A stretch of 64,000 bases of DNA from Cephalotus follicularis (taxonomy: Eukaryota > Streptophyta > Magnoliopsida > Oxalidales > Cephalotaceae): NCBI GenBank assembly GCA_001972305.1, contig BDDD01001599.1:248001-312000 (forward strand), written 5' to 3'. Positions 34,400-46,699 of this stretch are shown one piece after another. The position numbers were made by a program, and so were the translations under genes. The notes under the pieces are model-generated. The model was given only the letters and a program-made list of their open reading frames with translations, had not been told where the DNA came from and ran no database searches. Numbering within the stretch: position 1 is the stretch's first letter; every line of letters starts with the position of its first letter.

Positions 34400-35152
34400 A
34401 ATACATTGTACTAGGGCGTGCTGGTTATTGGCATCGGAGAATCTGGAAAGAGTATTTTGATTGGGTCTTCTAGATCATTTACACCGATCAGGTCTCCACG
34501 ATCGTCCTTTCCTCCTTGAGAACCACGGCAGAACCCCACTACCATAAGGACTACTATTCTGCGAACCAATAGGGTCGCTGTTGTTTGTCCTCTGCGATTT
34601 GTCATCATCATTATCACTACCGCCACCTTGCCGAGTAGAAAGTGCTGAGCAAGTGGTAGTCTCATTCCTCATCAAACTGTTATCAACACTAGAATGGTAA
34701 CGAGAATTAAATTCTGTTCAGAAAGCAATCCAAGAAGGATCATCCCATTCTTCATCCAACTAGCATTAACCATAGTCCACCAATGTTTGGCTTCACCTTG
34801 AAACATGTATACTACTAAAACTAGTTTATGATCGTCACCACATCCCATTACTCGAAAGATGCTTTCCAACTGAAAGAGACAAGATTCGGCCATAGGAAGG
34901 TCTAGTAATCCCCAGAAAGCTGGTAGCTGGAACTTCGGGAACTGATGCAAAGGACTGTCCGTCCATAGTCTTGTCCTGGTCTAACAGCTACATGGCTCAT
35001 GAGGTTCTCCATGTGTGTCACGGCAGTACACATCATTCTCTATGTCTCAAAATTAGCTCGAGGAACAATTTCTCATATAATGGTCCATCATCAATGACCG
35101 GGGCTAGAGCATTCCTTCTAGCTTGACGGTCGCGTCTTCCTCTGCTGTCCAT
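34400..35152 (-). pseudogene. L gag remnant
   Basis: The start at 35152 reads MDSRGRRDRQARRNALAPVI, an Arg-rich N-terminus typical of Tekay-type gag. At 34950-34672 a frame has HQFPKFQLPAFWGLLDLPMA, then LFQLESIFRVMGCGDDHKLV and MFQGEAKHWWTMV. These match the retrotransposon gag domain (F..PP.F.G..DP..AE.WL..LE.IF...GEA..WW). The zinc-knuckle end near 34400-34660 is degraded and uncertain. Gag would form the virus-like particle. The copy has several breaks. Confidence 0.75.
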
Positions 35153-35249
35153 AGTTTACCTTATTAATGAGAAGGATTAGATTCGCAACAGGAACATAGA
35201 TTAAAAATTATCACCACAGTTTAATACTTAAACTAGCATGCCGACAATG

Positions 35250-35263
35250 TCTCTGATACCAAT
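35250..35263 (-). other. L primer-binding site (initiator-Met tRNA)
   Basis: The - strand reads TTGGTATCAGAGA a few bases inside the right LTR terminus (GACGTCA). This is the complement of the plant initiator-Met tRNA 3' end, and it sets the element's orientation. Confidence 0.85.
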
Positions 35264-35890
35264 TGTGACGTCTGACACCATGAGGGCAGATTGCGTCACG
35301 TCATGTGAAAGTAATATACAGTAGTCGGGGTAAGGTACCATATTGAAAAGAAGGATAATTTAAAACTTTATTACAATTTAGGTAATTCAACAAGTTCCAT
35401 AAGTAATAACAATAATCTATACTTAATTATTACAACTGGAGCTCCGGTACAAATATAAATACAAATAAAGAACAGGTAGCATACATGATAAAAGTAATCA
35501 AGATAAGGAGTTCATGTCTTCTCATAACAGTCTTCAAGTCTTCCGCAGAAAGCGGGATGTAACAGCCCCCACGAGAGCTGGACCCAGCTGCACTACCTGA
35601 AACACAATAGATTTCCCATCCCGAAGGATGGGTTATCCAAAAGGCTAAATAGGTACATCCTTATGCGCAGATTATGCAATATACATGTATATAGCATCAA
35701 ATATAAATGTGTAAATGCATAGTGTTAGGTAATTGGTGTACAGTAATAATGCATGACAAATAAGAATGCATGTATGCACTTTGCGATATACCAGTCGTAT
35801 ACAACCGTCCCAAATCAGTGCATAAGAGTGGGATCTAATAAAAGCCTAACCATCATCTAAAAAAATTTGATAAAAGAGTGTGGTACACTC

Positions 35891-37646
35891 TATTAGAGTA
35901 GGGGTGTCCCTGCATGCCACGAGGTGGCTCTGCATAAATATATATGTATGTATGAGATGCACTCCTTAACTGGAGATATCTCTTTAAACCACGGGGCGGC
36001 TGCATGTGTGTATATTACACTCTCTATTTATACAATCTGAATTCCTTTTTGTGTTTTATAATGCATATTCAATCAACAATGGCAACCCGCTATATGTATA
36101 TCCCAAACCATCTTAAATGGATCAGGTGATCACCATGTCATCCGAGTACACATATAGTGCCCTGTCGTTCCAGGGGTTGGATCTCATGCCTGAGAGGTTA
36201 TGAGAATGAGATCCTTACTCCCTTCTGACAGAACGTTCCAAGTCATAGGTTCACTTTCTTAGGGACGGATTCAAACCGGGCTTTCGGGTCCCACCTGATT
36301 ATTGGAAAAGCGATGCATGCTACACACATGCTAGCTTGGCGGAAAATCTAGTTTTAACTAGTATATATTTATTTGGCATTAGTGGTTTATTTATTTATTT
36401 AAATTTACCACCGTATTGTCAAATTGATATATTAAGAGAAACCACAGTGGGAGTATGTTTAACATACGTTGTGCGGAGTGCACATAATTAAAACAAGAGA
36501 GAGACATTTCTTCATGTTATAATAAAAGAAAAAAAAACATAACAAATGGCTTATTGACATTGGGCTTTTGTTTTTTGCGCCTGGTAACACGCTCGGGAGA
36601 GAAACGCAGGCGTAGCGTGCGCAGTGCCTGGACGGCACGATTCGGCCCGAGAAGATGACGTGCGATGGCGTCGGTGGCCGGGGAAGAGGTGCACCTTCAT
36701 CCACGGTATTCTCCTCTTCTCTCTCTCCTCGTTTTCTCTTCTCTCTCTCTCTGTTTTCCACGACGCGTTTTGCCCGTCTCCCACTGTGTGGCCTTCTCTT
36801 CCGCCCCCGGTGGTCCTGGTAGGTGGAGCCGGCTTGGCTCTACCTATTTTGACCCTAGTCTAGGTGTGACCGGCATTGGTTGGCCAGATATTTGCGCACC
36901 AAGTCGACCCTGTCGACTTGAGGGCTGTGCGCCATGGGTCAGCGTTCCACGCCGATTCACAGCGAGTCTTCGTTTGGGTTGTGTTGCTTGCATGTTTTGG
37001 ATGCTGGACATGGCGGTCCGAAGTCACGGCGACCCTGTTTTTGTTGGGACTCGTTGACTCGCCGTGTTGGTCTGACTGGTCGCCGCGACCGCCCTTTTCC
37101 ATGGCGATTCACAGCGATTCTTGGCCACGATTGTGATGATCGGGGTGTTGGCGTCCACATATGTCATCGCCGATCCATGTAGAGTTGTCCGAGTCGCACT
37201 GATTCTAAACTCAGTGAGTCGCTGCCTCTGTTCGCCGCCGTCCGGGGTGCTTCTGGCCCTGTCTCCACCAGAAATGAGTCGAGCGGATTTTTTGGAGTCC
37301 GTTGGTGTCTTGGTTGAAGTTTTCGTGAACTGGCAGGAAATCGGCAGTGGAGCCGGTAACCAGCAGTTGCTTCGGCAAGCGTGCAGAGGCAAAGTGATGG
37401 AGCCACCAACGTTTGTATGATTTCTTTTTATATGTTTCCGCTGTGTTTTTGTTGTGAAAAGTGGATGTATGGTTGTTTACGTTAGTTCGTTTGAATATTA
37501 AACGGAGATCATAGACGTATAGATTTTGGTAGTAAGATGTAATTGTGAACCTTGACTTGCAGTCTTGGTGGTTTTTGAAAAATTAAAATTATACACACTT
37601 GCATCCTAGACCCAAAATCGACCAGGACCTCTCCCGGGTTCCAACA
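35891..37646 (+). repeat. C 5' LTR with an unmatched 375-bp left part
   Basis: 36266-37646 pairs with the 3' LTR and ends CCCGGGTTCCAACA. The first part (35891-36265) lies inside the target duplication but has no visible match upstream of the 3' LTR. It begins TATTAGAG rather than TG. A GC-rich tract (about 36590-37420) with a CT-rich leader is unusual in this AT-rich setting. Confidence 0.65.
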
Positions 37647-37648
37647 AG

Positions 37649-37660
37649 TGGTGTCAGAGC
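37649..37660 (+). other. C primer-binding site (initiator-Met-like)
   Basis: TGGTGTCAGAGC lies two bases after the 5' LTR end. It is one base off the usual TGGTATCAGAGC and sets the + orientation. Confidence 0.75.
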
Positions 37661-39379
37661 GATCCGTTTTAATATCAATTGGACTTCGATTTTGATTTTT
37701 GGTGACTATTTTGGAATGATTAAAGTAGCTGAGATTCTAATTCAATTCCTTTCCCATTGTTGTTTTATAAAATTAAGTTTTTCTTAAACCGAGGGATACT
37801 AGATTTTAAATAATTTAGTGGGAGTTTTATTGGAATATCTGCAATCTTGGGATTATTTCAATTTGTCATCGGAAATTGAAATTGCTTATGTTTATTTAAA
37901 TTCTATTGTGGATATAGATTTAAATGTCTTATGCATGATGGTAGGCAATGGGATTGAACCTAGCTTTTGGTTTCTTTTATGGATGGTTTAAATTGCTTTA
38001 TTTTCGTGTACTTTATTTGGTCTGTAATATGGTTGCCTGCGAGCACCATTTTTCCTTTTTTGTGTAATTCTCTCTCTCCTTCCCTTTGTATTCTATTCTT
38101 TATTTTAAATGTATTTTGTAAATTTCATTTTTGTAAATAAAAGAAGAGAAGAATCGCAAAGGAGCTTGAAGAGGGAGATCAAGGAAATTGCAAGACCAAG
38201 TGAAGGCCATGTATGCATGGAGCATTTTGTAATGAAGTAGTTTTGAATAGTGCACCTAGGAGACCGAGTGATCACATACACTCGTGTGATCGCTCATAGA
38301 TTTAATCCCTAGCCAGGCCATTTTTATTTCTTTGTGGATCATAGGATGCATGAGATGGATGTTCACTTTTTGCAAACAATCCAAACACGTTAAGCATAAT
38401 AAGCCGTTCCAAATGGATTGGAAGAATTAAAATTGATTTAATAAACGGCTTTGGTAATTTAAAATTTGATGAGACTTCAAATTCCTCCAAATTGGAAATA
38501 ATAAGTCCATAAGCGGTGCGACACAAGGGTGTCTTGTCGTTGGCCTTCCACGCCTTCGTTTACTAGTATGGATATATTGGGGATAGCACTGCCCAGCAGA
38601 GGTCCCCCGTATGACCATTTCTACTAAATATCAGTACTGGGGTAGTACTGGAAGGAAGTAGCCATGTTTTGGTAACGATGGCACGCTCATGGGCGGGTAT
38701 CAAAACGGGTCTATTTCTTTGAGGGTAGTGGGTATGACTTATACCAAGGTCATACTGTCCGTTCATGCCCAGCATGGGACTATATGGGTCGTGAGGCCAA
38801 ACTAGTATTGGATCTTGCATTTCAAGGGCGAGGCCCTAATGCAAACTTGATGTTAAAAGCCTACCTATTCGGTATTATGATTTGTCGTGCCCAGCTAAGC
38901 GACCATAATATACGGGATATATTCCAATCCCCACTAGGAAGCGGGTGCTTCCCGAATTCCACATGGAGGTGTGGGATACGATTAGAATAGTGGGAGGAGT
39001 CATAATTACTAAAGACCATGAATTATGGTAATAACATAAAATTGAATAATCTGCTAAATTACTCTCTTGTTTCTTCTAATATGTTGTTAGATAACATATT
39101 CTATATACTCAAATGGCAGACAGCACCGTTATTTGGCATGTTTTATACTTTCTTAAGCGACATAATCCACGTTTTTTGAATTGTTGCGCATAGTACTCAC
39201 GATCATGAGAGTTGTTCATGTTATGACTGAGATACCCCCACATTAGAGATCAATGCATCTGACCATCACAAGGCCGGGGTGGCTAATCAGTGGGACGACG
39301 ATCATAGACCTCAATACATGGCTAGTGTTTCCTTGATGCCAAACTAGCAAACGTTATGTATTTCTTCACAGACCTTTTG

Positions 39380-39720
39380 TGCCGTGTTGATACAACTTGA
39401 GGAGTTGTTTGGCACACAGTCGAGGACTGATAAGGTAGTTTTGGACTAGTCTGGATCAAAACAATCTGTGATACCTATTCCTTCTTCTAGAACAACCTCA
39501 AGGAGAGGTGGATCGAGTGGATCCAGTTCCAAGGACAAGGAGCCCATAAGGAAGAAAGAAAAGGAACCACTTCACGTGTTATGTGGATACCATTCATTAG
39601 AGGATTAAACAGCTTATTAAGGAGATATCCTGCTTCTGTGTTGGAAGTTAGGATACTGGAAGAGAAATTGTGAACAATTTCTTGCTTCCATTGCAGATGG
39701 TGCCTCGGAATTAGGTACCA
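39380..39720 (+). pseudogene. C gag C-terminal remnant with a zinc-knuckle trace
   Basis: + frames show LEELFGTQSRTDKV, then a Ser/Arg/Gly and Lys-rich stretch (TSRRGGSSGSSSKDKEPIRK). YWKRNCEQFLAS follows, corresponding to the usual GHWKRNCPKYLA of copia gag knuckles. It is degraded, and I give only approximate limits. Confidence 0.6.
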
Positions 39721-40199
39721 TCATATTTTTATATTCCACTTAGCTTACAATGTAAGTTCAATTTGGGTTGTGTACTCAAGTTGTGAGACTAACATTTGTA
39801 ACTCTTTGCAGGATGCTAAGAGGAGCTAGGCAGATGGGAGCTGAGGATGCAATGGACCTATGACACGAAGATCGGGGGTCTACTTTTATGTTGTAGGATA
39901 TTTTGATTTGTATATATATGTAAAACAATGTGGCTTTTGTATATAGACTTAACTCTTGTAAACATTGTTAAGAACTTTTGTTCTAAACTTTGATTAGCAT
40001 ACTCAATGTATATTTTATAAATCTAAGAGCTTTTTATTTATTACATGTGAATAGTGACTATTATTTTCTGGTTGTATATCAGTCGGCACTGATTAACTAG
40101 ATAATGGGTTTTAGGTCTTAAATGCTAATCAAGCAATAGCACCAGCTATTGAGCAAGGAAATAATAATAAAAGACTATGAGAGAAATTTGATATAAACC

Positions 40200-40855
40200 C
40201 TTCACAACCTTTTGCATTATTGATTGGGTCATGCTAGCGAGGCTAGATAAACACACTTGGTTAAGGATGGACTTTTGGACATCCAGGACGGGGAGTCCCT
40301 TCCAATGTGTACATCATATTTCTTTGGTGTAATGACCAAATCTTCTTTTCTCCAAGACTAGAGATAAGGTAGTGGACATATTGTAATATATTCACACTGA
40401 CATTTGTGGTATAATGTCAGACAATGCACGTGAAGGTTTTCACTACTTCATTACCTTCATACTGTGATTCGTCATGGTTTCGGTAAGCGTTTTGGGTGAA
40501 ACACAAATCTGAATCTTTTGAGAGTGTTAAGAGATTTATATATGAAGTAGAAATGCAAATGAGTAAACCCATTAAAGCATTACGCTTTGATCGGGGAAGC
40601 GAATACCTGTCTGCAGAATTCTTGGGTTATCTGAGAGATAACGGAATTCTCTCTCAATGGATCCTTTTCGGAACACCATACTGTGATGATGTATCCAAAC
40701 GGAGGGAATTGGCATTCGTGAATATGTCAAATCCATTGTGTCTTTTATTCATCTTCTTATCTCCTTCTGGGATTATGTGTTGCAGTGGCAGCGTAGATCC
40801 TAATCCGGATTCCTATGAAATCCATCCCCTCCCTATCTTTCAAGATATTAAATAG
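40200..40855 (+). pseudogene. C GAG-pre-integrase and integrase patches
   Basis: From about 40240, LVKDGLLDIQDGESLPMCTS-like sequence appears in + frames (pre-integrase), then YIHTDICG. The open stretch 40496-40855 starts MKHKSESFESVKRFIYEVEM and continues IKALRFDRGSEYLSAEFLGY and NGILSQWILFGTPY. It matches copia integrase (MKHKSEAFE.F......IK.LRSDRGGEYLS.EF...L...GI..Q.T.PGTP). The frame then drifts out of homology. Confidence 0.8.
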
Positions 40856-40889
40856 GAGGAAACCCAGCCTAAACCAAGATGGTTAATAG

Positions 40890-42220
40890 CTGTCCGGATT
40901 TTGTATGAAGGCGGAAACCTTCTAAGCTGGAGGCGCGAGCGGATCGTTGCCGGTTTTGTGGGATATCCTAAGAAGTGCTTAGGATTTCATTTCAACCATC
41001 CTAGCAAACAAATGGTATTTGTTTTGCGTACTGCTAAATTCTTTGAAAGGGGAATACCTGTTTACAGGAAGCAGTGGGAGTAAGGTATAACTAAGTGAGT
41101 TATTATCTGGTGAAAGCCCACAGGACGATGAGGAATTAGAGATGAAACCCTCTAAAGATAAGATTTGGAAAATGATCTCAACCTGAGAATGGATCTCAGT
41201 AAGGCATTCCTCGTGAGAGGAGATCAGGCAAGATTTAAACAGCGTCTGAGAAATATGGTTTTCTCGCAAAAGGCACTGATAAATCTAAAGTCATTATTGA
41301 TGACGGGCCTGTAAACTACAAAGGAAACAGTGAAGAGCACTATTTTCTAGGCATGGCTAGGAGTCATGAAATCCGAAATGGACGCCATATAAGTCATCCG
41401 AGTATGGAACTTGGTTAATGCTTCCATAGGCGGGTTGCCCAATGGTTGCATATATATCTTCACGAGGAAGATAGGCGTTAATGGAAAAGGTTAAAACCTT
41501 TAAATCATAATGATTAAGTCCATTCGGATAATGCTTGTAATTGCCACTCGTTATGGAAATAACAAATGGCAAAATGATGTCAAGATAACCTTGAAAAATG
41601 ACTATCTTGAAGAGGACATCTTAATGTCCCAAACCAGAGGGGTTTACATCCAAGGAACATTAGCACAGAGTGTGTGCAAGCTCCTAAGGTTTGTGTATGA
41701 CCTTATACAAGCATCCGTAGCTGAAACATCTGTTTTTGATTTCATCAGAACGATGTTATGCCTTAAGTCTACCAGAAATAGGATATCCCATATATCACTT
41801 TCTTGGTAATATACATAGATAACATTCTACACATTGGTAATGCTATAGGTATGTTATAGTACCATTAACCAAGAACTTCTCCAAAAGGATTTGGGAGAGA
41901 CTTCCTACGTTTTGAGAATGAAGATCTAAAGAGTAGATCAAGTAGGTTGTTCGGACTTTCCCAAAGCCAGTACATGAGCAGGGTGCTGATATAGTATGGA
42001 CTTCTGAATTCCACGTTTGGCTTACTGCAAATTAGCCAAGGAATTCATCTTTCCAAGAGGATGTTGAAAGAGACGTCAGAGGAAAGTGTTGCATGAGTAG
42101 GCTACCTTAAGCTTTGGCTAAAGGCTACATCATGCAATATCATACTTTGTACTAGGCCTGACATCGTACAAGCCTAAGGGTCTGGCTAGTCGATTATCAG
42201 TCCAATCCTTGTGATAGGCA
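40890..42220 (+). pseudogene. C integrase end and reverse transcriptase patches
   Basis: The open stretch 40901-41083 has FVGYPKKCLGFHFNHPSKQM, then VFVLRTAKFFERG, the usual link between integrase and RT in copia. Later + frames show LVIYIDNILHIGNAIGML near 41800-41850, equivalent to the YVDDILLIGNDI..L catalytic region, and traces of the downstream TRPD block near 42150. Large parts are unrecognisable. Confidence 0.65.
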
Positions 42221-43154
42221 CAGGTAATTGTCAAAGAGCTCTGAGAGTGACTCAGGATTTCTTCTTGACATCTGGAGAAAATAGTGAATTGAATAAGAGT
42301 TTTGTTAACTCTGATTTCATCAGTGATCTAGATGATCACGACATCATATCAGGATATGTGATTGTCCTGAACGAAGGTGCTGTGTGAGTTGGAAGAGTCT
42401 ACAACAGTGGGATACTGTTGACACAACCATGCAATAAGAGTATGTTAACCTATGATACCACAAAGTTTCTGTTTGGTAGTGGAAGTTCATTGTCCATAGG
42501 AAACCTATTTGGAAGGTCATACCTATGTCAATGGGATTCCTATAGTCTCGGTAGTGTATAATCTATGGTGACTAGTAGACCATTAGTGGAGCTACGTTGT
42601 ATCGTTAGACCTGAGTGGCTGGCATGCATTGTGTTGTAACTGCTTGGCTTTGAATTCTGCCTTCCTCAGCACTAGCCACGTGCTGGCAATAGGGTTGTCT
42701 TTGGGCCTTGTGGGAGCTTCATTAAGATGTATGGGCGAGTTCGCAATAAGGGATCGTCACACCCGTATGAATGGTGATCGGTTATATATTATTTATGTCC
42801 ATTGAGACTCTTAAAACCCTGATCAGGTATAGGCAGATTGGAAACGAGGTTTCCGGGGATGTTTGCCAAAAGTCTCAATGCGTACGTAAATTTATAGTTA
42901 TCGCGACTTTACCTAGGGCTAACATTATTCCGAACCCTAGGTCGCGGTCGGAGCCAAGTATGACGTAGGATACATGACACATATGCCGATGACTGGATAA
43001 AGTACTGGTTTACTAGATGTTGACTTATAGACATAGTTAATTCTACGAATCCAGGGGGTGATGGGATTCACACCATGGCTATTTTAATAGTCAGGGACTA
43101 TTGGGATAGTCGTACCATAACTCATGGGATGTTCTGAGAAATTTATAGTCGTAC

Positions 43155-44520
43155 CGGATTCAAACTGGGCTTTCGAGTCCCACCTGATTATTGAAAAAAC
43201 GATGCATGCTACACAAATGCTAGCTTGGCGGAAAATCTAGTTTTAACTAGTATATATTTATTTGGCATTAGTGGTTTATTTATTTATTTAAATTTACCAC
43301 CGTATTGTCAAATTGATATATTAAGAGAAACCACGGTGGGAGTATGTTTAACATACATTGTGCGGGGTGCACATAATTAAAACAAGAGAGAGACATTTCT
43401 TTATGTTATAATAAAAGAAAAAAACATAACAAATAGCTTATTGACATTGGGCTTTTGTTTTTTGCGCTTGGTAACGCGCTCGGGAGAGAAATGCACGCGT
43501 AGTGTGCGCAGCACCTGGACAGCGCGATTCGGCCAGAGAAGACGACGCGCGGTGGTATCGGTGGCCGGGGAAGAGGTGCACGTTCATCCAAGGTACTCTC
43601 CTCTTCTCTCTCCCCCCGTTTTCTCTTCTCTCTCTCTCTATTTTGCACGATGCATTTTGCGCGTCTCCCACTATATGGCCTTCTCTTCCGCAGCTGGTGG
43701 TCCTGGTAGGTGGAGCCGGCTTGGCTCTACCTATTTTGACCCTAGTCTAGGTGTGACCGGCACTGGTTGGCCAGATTTTTGCGCACCGCATCGACCCTGC
43801 CGATTTGAGGGCTGTGCACCATGGGTCGGCGTTCCACGCCGATTCACGGCGAGTCTTTGGTTGGGTTGTGTTGCTTGCATGTTTTGGATGCTGGACATGG
43901 TGGCCCGAAGTCACGGCTACCCTGTTTTCGCCGGGACTCGTTGACTCGCCATGTTGGTCTGGCTGGTCGCCGTGACCGCACTTTTCCATGGCGATTCACG
44001 ATGATTCTTGGCCACGGTTGTGATGATCGGGGTGTTGGCGTCCAGATATGTCATCGCCGGTCCATGGAGAGTCGTCTGAGTAGCACTGAGTCTAAACTCA
44101 ATGAGTCGCCGCCGTCCGGGGCGCTTCTGGCCCTGTCTCCACGAGAATTGAGTCGAGCGGATTTTTTGGAGTACGTTAGTGTCTTGGTTAAAGTTTTCAT
44201 GGACTGGCCAGAAATCGGCAGTGGAGCCGGTAACCAGCTGTTGCTTCGGCAAGCGTGTAGCGACAAATTGATGGAGCCGCCAACGTTGGTATGATTTCTT
44301 TTTATATGTTTCCGCTGTGTTTTTTTTGTGAAAAGTGGATGTATGCTTTTTTACGTTAGTTCGTTTTAATATTAAACAGAGATCCTAGGCGCATAGATTT
44401 TGGTAGTAAGATGTAATTGTCAACCTTGACTTGCAGTCTTGGTTTTTTTTCAAAAATTAAAATTATACACACTTGCATCCTAGACCCAAAATCGACCGAG
44501 ACCCCTCCCGGGTTCCAACA
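43155..44520 (+). repeat. C 3' LTR
   Basis: Collinear with 36266-37646, including the GC-rich tract and the CT-rich run near 43600-43640. It ends GGTTCCAACA at the target duplication. Its true left edge may lie up to about 100 bp further left, near a purine run AGGGGGTGATGGG at 43054-43066. Confidence 0.75.
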
Positions 44521-46699
44521 CACTCAACCCTTATCAATTGAGTCTAATCAGATATCGATAATCTAACCCCCGGAGGGTAATCCTTGATATAGGACTGTTA
44601 GGCCGGCCTAGTAGACTTGAATCGGTTTCTTCAAATCAACTAGTCATTCCTAATGGTAAGTGCCATTGAGCGCTAATCAAGTCGAGTAGATCAATCAGGT
44701 TAAGTATATCAAGTCTAATCAAATACAATCATGTCAAGTTAAATAAATCATATAGAGCATGTGACCTCATCTGCACAAGTCAAGTCAATTAGAATGGCAA
44801 TCCAACACTTGAAGGGTAGTCCTGTGGAAAGGATAGCTAGACCGGCCCAGCAGATTCTGATCAATAGATTAAACCTACTAGGCATGCTTAGTGGTAAGTT
44901 CCAGCTAAGAGCCTACTCAGTGGTAGGTAACATCTGAGCAAATACACAAAGGTAAGTACCACTCATGTGCATAAGTAGTAGTAAGTACCACCAGGTACAT
45001 CCAAAAATGAATAGGAGTCATCGTGTATGAAACGGTAGGTACATCAAGTGTGTTCACATTGGTAAGTGCCATCTGAGGGGATCAAGTAGCTCTGCTCATA
45101 AGCTGCTCAAGTAGCAGCGTAGCCAAAGGCTAGTAGTGATCCAATCAGGGAGAGTATATGGTATGAACGATCATCTAACATCATGACTAGGGTCAAGAGG
45201 TAGCTTTAATAGGAATAATCAAGTCAAATCAAGTATCCATTAAATGGCAAATACCTAATCATAGGAAACAAATGGGTGCACAACCAACGCCCTAGCTTCC
45301 TGACTAGATAGCACTAAGCACCTATGGTCCAATCAAACATCTAGTCAAATAAAATCAAGTAGTAAAAGCCAATAAGTGGCGAAGACCGATCAGAGGGAAC
45401 AAATGAGCATGTAGTCATCCTACGGCCAGCCCAGTTGGATGTCGCTAACACACTTATGGTCACAGACAAATTGATCAACTGTTAGTCAACACGACCACAC
45501 AATCGTAAGGTACAAAGAGTGGGTGGATAGGTGGACCGTAATCCCAAATCAGTTAGTCAAGCAATGCTGCTCGGTCGGTGGATCAGTTAGCCAAACGTGT
45601 CAATCAAAAGTGCTACACAATCGACTAATATGTCGAAAGATCAATATGGCCTTCAAAACCAGAGAGAAAACATTTTGAAAATGGCTCAACTGATCTCAAG
45701 TGAAATCCGATCAAGCGGTCCTTTGAAAATATGCAAATGGTTTTAAAACGTAACTAAGCGCTAAGGGATAACCCGAATGGCGAAGGTTAGATTCCAAGAA
45801 TCGGCACTTAGCTCAAAGAACTAAGTCAAGTGTCGATGCTCAGGATAACAATCGACTCAAGGCAAAGAACACTCCGATAGAGCATCATCGCTTAACAACC
45901 TAGAACCTTATTTTGTAAAGAAAGGCATTACGGGATTACCACTAGACTCAAGCGAGAATGCTTAGCAAAACGTGGTTAGATAATGTTGTCGGTTAATAAA
46001 TATATTAAATATGTTAACACATGTTTAAAGAAAAGTTATTTGGGCCTTGGAAAGCTCCTATAGAAGATAGTTTGAGGAAAATAATTAAAAAGCCTCAAAC
46101 GGTCCGTTTCGGAGAAAAACTCCGTAAAACTTTACTTCTCAAATACCTTCTGTTCAATTTGTCAAATCCTTGATAATACATCTTAAAAAGTCTTGAGTGA
46201 TCTCCAGGAATGATCTGGTCAAGCAGTTGTTTGAAAAGGATTGAAAATAGGTTGAGTAGTAATAAATAGAGCCTTAAGCAGCGACGATTCTGTTGAAAGC
46301 AGGGGTGCTTAGGCCTAAAACCAGTTTTGTTAAAGGAGTACTAAGAGACGATAGTTAGACTAAGTGGCGACGCTATGTATGTCATCACTTGGTGCCCACA
46401 CTTAGCACTGTTGACGGCGCTTGCACTAAAACGAAGCCACATTAAGCAATGACGGTTGATATTAAGCATCAGCGTTCAATATCAAACTGTCAGCACTTAA
46501 CATCAAAGCATTGGCACTTTGATCAGGTTCATCGGATCTTCATGTAATCATAGCATTAAGTGTCGGCTCATATGGGTAAAGCGCCAGCGCTTAGGCTGAC
46601 AGAAGTATAGTTCAGTTCATGTGTTTTAGTCCATTTTTCAACCCAAATCTTTACCAACTCATTTTCTATAAATTTTAGGATTTTATACAAGTATATTAG

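Larger units (their letters stand above)
35891..44520 (+). mobile_element. C: degraded Ty1/copia retrotransposon in L's right LTR
   Basis: An exact CACTC duplication flanks it (35886-35890 and 44521-44525). Matching LTR sequence lies at 36266-37646 and 43155-44520. A primer site follows the first. The interior shows gag knuckle, GAG-pre-integrase, integrase and RT patches in copia order on the + strand. The LTR pair is much better kept than the interior coding region. The interior has many breaks, and no enzyme is intact. Regions 37670-39400 and 42300-43150 hold no recognisable domain. Confidence 0.8.

Noticed and set aside
36459-37420. Possible host gene first exon in the GC-rich block
   Set aside because: The same block recurs at 43406-44294 as the other LTR of C, so it is part of the element; none of its many overlapping frames matches a known domain.
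38302-38990. Several short frames in C's interior
   Set aside because: Not similar to copia domains, in conflicting orientations; degraded leader/gag-region sequence.
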